A stretch of DNA of 6,138 bases from Kiritimatiellia bacterium (GTDB lineage: Bacteria; Verrucomicrobiota; Kiritimatiellia; SLAD01). How positions within the stretch are numbered: position 1 is the stretch's first letter; each line of letters begins with the position of its first letter. The notes under the pieces were generated by a model. The model was not told the DNA's origin and did no database searches. It worked only from the letters and a program-made list of their open reading frames with translations. Below, piece by piece: positions 1 to 4,801 of this stretch. Location of the stretch: positions 1 through 6,138 of the forward strand of contig SKXR01000148.1 in the NCBI GenBank assembly GCA_007128275.1, in the 5' to 3' direction. The position numbers and the translations under genes were made by a program.

Positions 1-3000
1 AAGATTCATGGCCCGCTTTTGCCGCGTCCCACGCACGGCATGATTGGCGCCGGCGCCGACCATACCGTCGCGTTGCGCTCCGACGGCACGGCGGTCACGT
101 GGGGCAACAACCAGTATGATTATGGACAGAACAACATTCCCGTGCCCAACGCGGGCTTCATCGCCGTGGCCGCCAGTTACGGCAGTTCCTTGTACCTGCG
201 TTCGGATCGTTCTATCGCTACAGCCGGTAACAATTTTTACGGTCAATTGAATGTGCCTGCCCCGAATGAAGGGTATGCGATGATGAGTTCGGGCGACGAT
301 CACGCCTTATATCTGCGTAGCAACGGCGTGGTCACGGCGGTCGGCTGGAATTTCTTTGGTCAAGCCAATCCACCTCCCGTGAACGGGGACATCATCGCGG
401 TGGCTGCCGGCGCCAATCATAGTCTTGCGCTGGCCTCTGATGGAACCATCTATGCCTGGGGCGCCAACGGTCAGGGACAATGCAACGTGCCCGCACCAAA
501 CAGCAACTTCGTTTCGATGGCGGCGGGTAACACCTTCTCGGTAGGCTTGAAGGATGACGGTGCCGTCGTCACGTGGGGGACGCTTGGTCCGCCGCCCGGC
601 CTGAACGAGGGCTTTGTGGCCGTAGCCGCAGGTCGCAACCACGCGCTGGCCATCAAGACCAATGGCACGGTCGTAGCCTGGGGCGATAACCCTAATGGCC
701 AGTTGAATGTGCCTGCACCCAATATCGATTTTGTCGAAGTCGCGGGCGGTGGCGACCACTCCATCGGCCTCAAGGAAGACGGCACGTTGGTGGTGTGGGG
801 CTCGAATGCGCGCGGCCAGCACAACATTCCCGCGCCCAACCGCGACTATGGTGTGAACGCGCCCGCCGTGGTTCCGGAAGTCGGCGACGTGGACGGAGGC
901 TATGAAGTCACCATTCGCGGGTCGAACCTCGGGAGCGGGTCCGACATCGTATCCGTTACGCTGGCCGGTATTCCAGCGATCATCGTAAGCCAGTCCGCGA
1001 CACAGGTGGTCGTGGTGGCCGGTACGGCTTCAGGTTCGGTAACCGGCGACGTACACATGGTCTCGTCGTCCTTCGGCGTTACGGTGCGCGAAAACGGATT
1101 CACCTATCTACAGCCGCAAAGCCAAACCATCGACTTCCCCGTGATTCCCGATCAGGTGGTCACATCGGTGGTGGTGATGGCCGCCTCCGCCGGCAGCGGT
1201 TTGCCGGTCAACTATGACGTGGTCAGCGGACCCGCCGTTGTGAACGGAAGCTCGCTATCGTTCAACGGCGTGGGCGTGGTGCGTGTGTCGGCTTCGCAAT
1301 CCGGCAACGAGTTGTGGTTGCCCGCAACGACCGTGACCAATGAATTTGTGGTGGATCGCGTCATGGCGTCCATCACGCTGGGTACTCTTGCGCAAACGTA
1401 TGATGGTACTCCGCGCATCGTCACGGCGGACACTTCACCCGAAGAACTGAACGTGCGTATCCGGTACGCGGGACTGACCAACGCTCCGGTTGACGCCGGG
1501 GAATACGAGATCACCGCCGAGATCCTCGATGCGGTATATCAGGGCGCGGCCACCGGCGCGCTGGTGGTTGCGCGCGCTCCGGCGACGGTTCATCTGCTTG
1601 GACTGGAGCAATGGCATGACGGGGCGGCGCGTTTTGTTACCGCCACCTCCATGCCTGCCGGCCTGAATGTGACGTTTACGTATGAAGGCGGCGAAGCGCC
1701 GATTCTGGTAGGCAGTTACTCGGTCACCGGTACCGTGCATGAAACAAACTATGAGGGTGCAGCCGCCGGCACGCTTCACGTGTTCCAAGGACAACAGGAG
1801 ATTTCCGTTGCCGTCGAGGACCACGCGCGGACCACCGAAGCGACACCCGTGCTGGCTTCCGCCACGTCCGGATTGCCGGTCGGATTGGAAATTCTTTCCG
1901 GGCCGGGTGCGCTCTCTTCCGCCACCAGTCCGGCGCAGATGAACTATTCCGCCGCGGGCGATGTGGTGGTGCGGGCGCATCAAGCGGGCAATGCCCAATG
2001 GGAAGCCGCGCCGGATCTGATTTGGACGGTCACCGTAGAGCGGGCGACGGCGGCTATCCACTTCGCTCCGGTCACGCAAATGTATGACGGATCGCCGCGT
2101 GCGGTCACGGCTACCACCGTTCCGGCCGGCTTGCCGATATCCGTAACGTACGACGGCGCCATCGGGGCGCCTGTGTTGCCCGGCATCTATACCGTAACCG
2201 GCGTGGTGGACACGGTCATCTATGACGGCGAACTGTCGATCATCCTGTCTGTCCTGAAGGCCGAGGCGGACGTGTATCTGCACGACCTCGAGCAGCTCTA
2301 TGACGGCACCGCGCGTCATGTCACGGCGACCACCATGCCTGTCGGTCTCACCGTCGACTTCACGTACGACGGTGATCCGGAGGCGCCGGTTGAAAGCGGC
2401 GAGTATTTTGTGACCGCCATGATTGATGACGACTTGTATGCCGGATCCAGCACCGGGACACTGGCCGTGCTGCCGGTCGATCAGTATATCGTGTTCGATC
2501 CCATCCCAAATCAGGTGATAACGAATACGACGGTGTTGAGTGCGACCTCCTCGTCCGGCTTGCCGGTATTCTTTGAAGTGATACCCGGTCCCGCGTATCA
2601 GCTTGATCCGGTCACGCTGGCCTACCAGGATCGCGGCTGGGTGATGGTCGTGGCGAATCAGCCCGGTGAGGGCAACGTGGGCCCCGCGGAGCCCGTCAGC
2701 ATCAGCTTCCGCAGTCTCGGCATCTTCACCGTTGCGGTGGAATCGGCGTATGCCTACATCGACCCGCCGGCCGGCGAACATCCGGTGGTTGAAGATATGG
2801 TCATCACCAACACGGTGACCTCGCCGGTAACGTGGGGAACCACACAGTTGGTTGCGTCGGCGTGGACGCTCGAGGATCATGAGCCGTTTGGTGGCGCGGG
2901 AACGGAAGCGGTCTTCGCCGTGACCAACCACACCCGATTGATTTGGAACTGGTCCACCAACTATTGGTTCGCCGCCTCGGCCGGACCGAACGGCTCGGTC

Positions 3001-3636
3001 TCCGTCACCGGAGCGTGGGTTGCTGCAGGCGGCTTCGTCGAAGTGGGCGCCACACCCAATGCCTACTTCTATTTGGATCAGTGGACCGGCGACGCAGCCG
3101 GTGCTGACAACCCGTTAATGGTGAGCATGATTGCTCCACGGGCCATTCACGCCATGTTTGCCGCCCATGTGACCACGAATCGAAACGTACCGCTGTGGTG
3201 GCTCGCAGCATACGGCATCACGAATCAATTCGAGGTCAGCGTGGACATGGACCACGACGGCGACGGCGTGTCCACAGGCGATGAATACATCGCCGACACC
3301 GACCCGACCGATCCGCAATCCTATTTGCGATTTGCGCATGTGTGGCCGGCCTACGGAACCAACTTCTGGACTCATGTATGGACGAACCCCGTTCCGCCTT
3401 ATGAGATCGGCACCAGCATCGTGTACGAGACCATCGGGCAAATCTACGTCTGGCCGGCCTCGCCGGACCGCGTGTACGATGTGGACGCGACCACGCGCTT
3501 AGAGCCTACTCAATGGAGCCCGCTCGATGGCATGACCAACCTCACCGGGGTCGGCGGATCAATAACGCTGACCAATCTCCTGACGGAAAAGGAAATGGAA
3601 CTGTTCCGGATTCGTGTACGCTTGCCGAACGAGTAA
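1..3636 (+). CDS. Large secreted RCC1-repeat / Ig-like / MBG multidomain protein, 5' partial
   Basis: The frame is open from base 1 (it reads KIHGPLLP before the first in-frame TTG at 19) and ends at TAA 3634-3636, so at least 1211 residues are visible and the true start lies upstream. Domains in order: seven RCC1-type repeats (40-846); an IPT/TIG-like domain (about 859-1110); three 'QTIDF..IPDQ'-type Ig-like modules alternating with pairs of YDG/MBG modules (1114-2712); two InlB-B-like modules (about 2725-2970, ending WNWSTNYWF, and 2971-3168, with LDQWTGDA); an EF-hand-like loop DHDGDGVSTGDE (about 3247-3282) followed by IADTDPTDP; and a beta-rich C-terminal module with RVYDVDATTRL, ending LFRIRVRLPNE. 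Only one cysteine is visible, which fits an extracytoplasmic protein. This domain style is known from giant surface or secreted proteins of Kiritimatiellota/Verrucomicrobiota. A role in adhesion or glycan/protein binding is inference; no catalytic domain is seen. No PEP-CTERM or LPXTG signal is at the C-terminus. No terminator with a T-tract follows it. Confidence 0.9.
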   Translation, partial: KIHGPLLPRPTHGMIGAGADHTVALRSDGTAVTWGNNQYDYGQNNIPVPNAGFIAVAASYGSSLYLRSDRSIATAGNNFYGQLNVPAPNEGYAMMSSGDDHALYLRSNGVVTAVGWNFFGQANPPPVNGDIIAVAAGANHSLALASDGTIYAWGANGQGQCNVPAPNSNFVSMAAGNTFSVGLKDDGAVVTWGTLGPPPGLNEGFVAVAAGRNHALAIKTNGTVVAWGDNPNGQLNVPAPNIDFVEVAGGGDHSIGLKEDGTLVVWGSNARGQHNIPAPNRDYGVNAPAVVPEVGDVDGGYEVTIRGSNLGSGSDIVSVTLAGIPAIIVSQSATQVVVVAGTASGSVTGDVHMVSSSFGVTVRENGFTYLQPQSQTIDFPVIPDQVVTSVVVMAASAGSGLPVNYDVVSGPAVVNGSSLSFNGVGVVRVSASQSGNELWLPATTVTNEFVVDRVMASITLGTLAQTYDGTPRIVTADTSPEELNVRIRYAGLTNAPVDAGEYEITAEILDAVYQGAATGALVVARAPATVHLLGLEQWHDGAARFVTATSMPAGLNVTFTYEGGEAPILVGSYSVTGTVHETNYEGAAAGTLHVFQGQQEISVAVEDHARTTEATPVLASATSGLPVGLEILSGPGALSSATSPAQMNYSAAGDVVVRAHQAGNAQWEAAPDLIWTVTVERATAAIHFAPVTQMYDGSPRAVTATTVPAGLPISVTYDGAIGAPVLPGIYTVTGVVDTVIYDGELSIILSVLKAEADVYLHDLEQLYDGTARHVTATTMPVGLTVDFTYDGDPEAPVESGEYFVTAMIDDDLYAGSSTGTLAVLPVDQYIVFDPIPNQVITNTTVLSATSSSGLPVFFEVIPGPAYQLDPVTLAYQDRGWVMVVANQPGEGNVGPAEPVSISFRSLGIFTVAVESAYAYIDPPAGEHPVVEDMVITNTVTSPVTWGTTQLVASAWTLEDHEPFGGAGTEAVFAVTNHTRLIWNWSTNYWFAASAGPNGSVSVTGAWVAAGGFVEVGATPNAYFYLDQWTGDAAGADNPLMVSMIAPRAIHAMFAAHVTTNRNVPLWWLAAYGITNQFEVSVDMDHDGDGVSTGDEYIADTDPTDPQSYLRFAHVWPAYGTNFWTHVWTNPVPPYEIGTSIVYETIGQIYVWPASPDRVYDVDATTRLEPTQWSPLDGMTNLTGVGGSITLTNLLTEKEMELFRIRVRLPNE
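40..846 (+). repeat. Seven tandem RCC1-type repeats, 117-base (39-aa) period
   Basis: Units at 40-156, 157-273, 274-390, 391-507, 508-612, 613-729 and 730-846 each follow the pattern F(I/V)AVAAG.NHSLAL.SDGT..AWG.N..GQ.NVPAPN. Six units are exactly 39 residues. The fifth is 35, because its loop is shortened to GTLGPPPGLNEG. Units 2 and 3 are the most degenerate (unit 2 lacks the His; in both, the WG of the core is replaced by AG or VG). The residues before the first full unit (GPLLPRPTHG) look like the tail of another unit, so the array probably continues upstream. RCC1 repeats form blades of a beta-propeller, seven in classical RCC1. Here they would make a ligand-binding head; the ligand cannot be read from sequence. 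Confidence 0.88.
859..1110 (+). other. IPT/TIG-like Ig-fold domain within the large protein
   Basis: The segment begins APAVVPEVGDVDGGYEVTI and continues RGSNLGSGSDIVSVTLAG, ending with VRENGFTYL. This is the classic IPT/TIG pattern: a Pro-rich start, 'GG..VTI.G.NLG....V..V..G', and a final 'FTY' strand. It sits directly after the last RCC1 repeat and probably acts as a rigid spacer between the propeller head and the stalk of Ig-like modules. The family call is from motif recognition only. Confidence 0.75.
1114..2712 (+). repeat. A-B-B-A-B-B-A array of Ig-like (A) and YDG/MBG-type (B) modules
   Basis: A modules: 1114-1359 (QTIDFPVIPDQVV, SGLPVNYDVVSGPA), 1786-2040 (QEISVAVEDHART, SGLPVGLEILSGPG) and 2470-2712 (QYIVFDPIPNQVI, SGLPVFFEVIPGPA). 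B modules: 1360-1572, 1573-1785, 2041-2256 and 2257-2469, each with (Y/H)DG.(P/A)R.VTA near the start and a G.Y.(V/I)T core. The first and third B modules share the YDG.PR form. The second and fourth share LEQ..DG.AR.VTAT.MP.GL.V.FTY. That pairing shows that an A-B-B block of about 224-228 residues was duplicated as a unit, with a lone A module closing the array. Such arrays usually form an extended stalk; that role is inferred. Confidence 0.8.
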
Positions 3637-3670
3637 ACGCGGTTACGTGCCTGGACTTCTACGGCCGATG

Positions 3671-3700
3671 TTGCATTCCCGGTGCCGGGCGTGTAATGAT
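3671..3700 (+). promoter_or_regulatory. Weak candidate promoter upstream of tatA
   Basis: TTGCAT at 3671-3676 and TGTAAT at 3692-3697 (or TAATGA at 3694-3699) are spaced 15 (or 17) bases apart. The -35 matches the sigma70 consensus at only its first three bases, and TGTAAT lacks the usual A at its second position. The position is right for a promoter driving tatA-tatC and the transporter, and it is the most AT-rich spot in the gap. A start of transcription near 3704-3707 would leave almost no leader before the tatA start codons. This is a suggestion only; the alternative is read-through from the large upstream gene. Confidence 0.25.
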
Positions 3701-3708
3701 CCACGCTC
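3678..3708. repeat. Two overlapping inverted repeats in the gap before tatA
   Basis: The first is CCCGG-TG-CCGGG at 3678-3689. The second pairs GGGCGTG (3687-3693) with CACGCTC (3702-3708) across an eight-base loop, with one G-U pair. The two share bases 3687-3689, so as RNA they could not both form. No T-run follows either, so neither is a standard intrinsic terminator. They could be an operator, a 5' leader structure or chance. The second ends directly before the GTG at 3709 and just upstream of the preferred ATG at 3718. Confidence 0.35.
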
Positions 3709-3717
3709 GTGGCAACG

Positions 3718-4029
3718 ATGAACATATCCGTACATACGGTCCTGGCCGCCTTCGGCATGCCGGGTGGGGGCGAGATTCTGCTCCTCCTCCTGGTTGTTCT
3801 GCTGCTATTCGGTTCCAAGAATCTTCCCAAGATGGCGCGTACGCTGGGCAAGACGCTGGAAGAATTCCGCCGGGCGGCGCGCGAGGTGTCGGACGAGATC
3901 ATGCACGCGGAGGACGAATCCGAAAAGCCGCCCAAACCCTTGCCGGGCGCGGTGCCCAAGACGGAAGCCGAAACATCCGGCGACGGAGCGGTAGACGAAC
4001 CGGACGAGCAACCGGGGGAGAAACCATGA
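3718..4029 (+). CDS. tatA: Twin-arginine translocase subunit TatA/TatB family
   Basis: TatA is the small membrane subunit that assembles at TatC to let folded, cofactor-bearing proteins cross the cytoplasmic membrane. From the ATG at 3718 the product is 103 residues. It has a short N-terminus with FGMPGGGE (12-19), one hydrophobic helix (20-30), the invariant hinge F31-G32, then SKNLPKMARTLGKTLEEFRRA (33-53), the typical amphipathic helix. The tail from about residue 62 is acidic and proline-rich, as is common in this family. E19 occupies the polar position before the helix (Gln in E. coli TatA, Glu in E. coli TatB), so TatA and TatB cannot be separated by this residue alone. TatA is preferred because it is the only such gene beside tatC. 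An in-frame GTG at 3709 (106 aa) and an ATG at 3757 are alternative starts. None has a clear Shine-Dalgarno. The stop overlaps the tatC start by four bases. Confidence 0.9.
   Translation: MNISVHTVLAAFGMPGGGEILLLLLVVLLLFGSKNLPKMARTLGKTLEEFRRAAREVSDEIMHAEDESEKPPKPLPGAVPKTEAETSGDGAVDEPDEQPGEKP
4014..4020 (+). promoter_or_regulatory. Ribosome-binding site of tatC
   Basis: GGGGGAG lies five bases before the ATG at 4026. It decides the tatC start: the frame is open for about 170 codons further upstream (to beyond 3513), but that extension lies over the end of the large gene and all of tatA and has no comparable site. The site sits inside the tatA coding end, and with the ATGA overlap it implies coupled translation of the two Tat subunits. 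Confidence 0.75.
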
Positions 4030-4799
4030 GGGCGCTTCCGGGGGACGCGCCCGACGGCGACGCCAAACCCTTCATGGAGCATCTCGAAGATCTACGTAAG
4101 ATGCTCATTCGATGCGCCGTGGCGCTGGCCGTGGGCACGGCCATCGCCCTGCCGTTTGCCCCGCAAATCTTTGCCCTTCTCAAAGCGCCCTTGGATAGAA
4201 CCATCGATCGCCCGGACCTATTTCTTCAATCCATTGAGATCACCGGCGCGTTTACCGTCGCCATGCGCATCGGCTTGTGGGGCGGGCTGTTGATCAGCGC
4301 GCCGTTCCTGGTGTTCTTCATCGGGCAGTTTATCTTCCCGGGCCTTACGGAGACCGAACGCACGGCGATCCGGCGGGCGGGCGGCTTCTCGGTATTGCTC
4401 TTCGTGGTCGGCGTCTTGTTGGGGTACAAGGGCACCTTGCCGGTGGCGTTGACCATGATGTTCGGCATGCACGATTGGCTCGGCATCCAACCGGTTCCAC
4501 AGGTGACCAGTTACGTCGCGTTTACCGTGCATCTCTTGCTCGCCTTCGGGATTGCCTTTCAAATGCCGGTCATCCTGGTGATCCTCGGCAAGCTTGGCAT
4601 TCTGACTTCCCGTCAGTTGCGGGAGCGCCGCCGTTATGTGTGGGTGATCCTGCTGGTGATGGCGATGATCCTCACTCCGCCCGATGTATTCACGCAATTG
4701 ATCATGGCCGTGCCGCTGCTCATCTTGTACGAAATCTGCATCGGAGTGGTGCGCTTATCGGAGCGAAAGAGCGGAGATGCGCCTCCGACGGAGGGGTAA
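4026..4799 (+). CDS. tatC: Twin-arginine translocase subunit TatC
   Basis: TatC is the inner-membrane receptor that recognises the twin-arginine signal peptide and recruits TatA. The product is 257 residues, matching the usual length (about 250-260). The cytoplasmic N-terminus carries FMEHLEDLRK (16-25), the HL.ELR signature with E21 and R24. The first cytoplasmic loop has TETER (108-112) with a glutamate matching E. coli E103. FGIAFQMPV (174-182) matches the FG..FE.P motif but has Gln (Q179) where E. coli has Glu170. TPPD (217-220) and the following helix ending LLILYEI match the C-terminal signature. Six membrane segments can be placed near 29-50, 76-106, 117-141, 161-190, 204-218 and 221-243. 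It starts within the tatA stop (ATGA) and is followed after two bases by the transporter gene, so it is the middle gene of a likely operon. Identification is secure; the segment limits are by eye. Confidence 0.97.
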   Translation: MRALPGDAPDGDAKPFMEHLEDLRKMLIRCAVALAVGTAIALPFAPQIFALLKAPLDRTIDRPDLFLQSIEITGAFTVAMRIGLWGGLLISAPFLVFFIGQFIFPGLTETERTAIRRAGGFSVLLFVVGVLLGYKGTLPVALTMMFGMHDWLGIQPVPQVTSYVAFTVHLLLAFGIAFQMPVILVILGKLGILTSRQLRERRRYVWVILLVMAMILTPPDVFTQLIMAVPLLILYEICIGVVRLSERKSGDAPPTEG

Positions 4800-4801
4800 T
4801 C
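4782..4801 (+). promoter_or_regulatory. Transporter ribosome-binding site inside a small hairpin
   Basis: GGAGG at 4790-4794 (extended as GGAGGGG to 4796) is a strong Shine-Dalgarno seven bases before the ATG at 4802. Immediately upstream, CCTCC at 4782-4786 is its exact complement, with GAC between them: a five-base-pair G/C-rich stem that would hide the site. The hairpin lies in the last codons of tatC (PPTEG), so a ribosome finishing tatC would melt it. The site itself is certain; sequestration and coupling are inference. Confidence 0.65.

Noticed and set aside
19..21. TTG at 19 as the true start of the large protein
   Set aside because: The frame is open to base 1 and the sequence before it already looks like the end of a repeat unit. 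No signal peptide follows. The gene must begin upstream.
1435..2931. A 498-codon open frame on the minus strand opposite the module array
   Set aside because: It lies wholly opposite a well-supported repeat protein. Its translation is rich in Arg, His and Gly with no domain, the usual by-product of GC-rich codon use on the other strand.
3678..3689. CCCGG-TG-CCGGG as an intrinsic terminator for the large gene
   Set aside because: The stem is short, the loop would be only two to four bases, and no T-run follows.
3709..3717. GTG at 3709 as the tatA start
   Set aside because: It adds only three residues and has no better ribosome-binding site than ATG 3718. It is kept as an alternative because a leaderless transcript could use it.
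3513..4025. Upstream extension of the tatC frame, giving 428 codons in all
   Set aside because: It overlaps the end of the large gene and the whole of tatA in another frame, has no family similarity, and would make TatC far longer than usual. The ATG at 4026 has a strong ribosome-binding site and gives the normal length.
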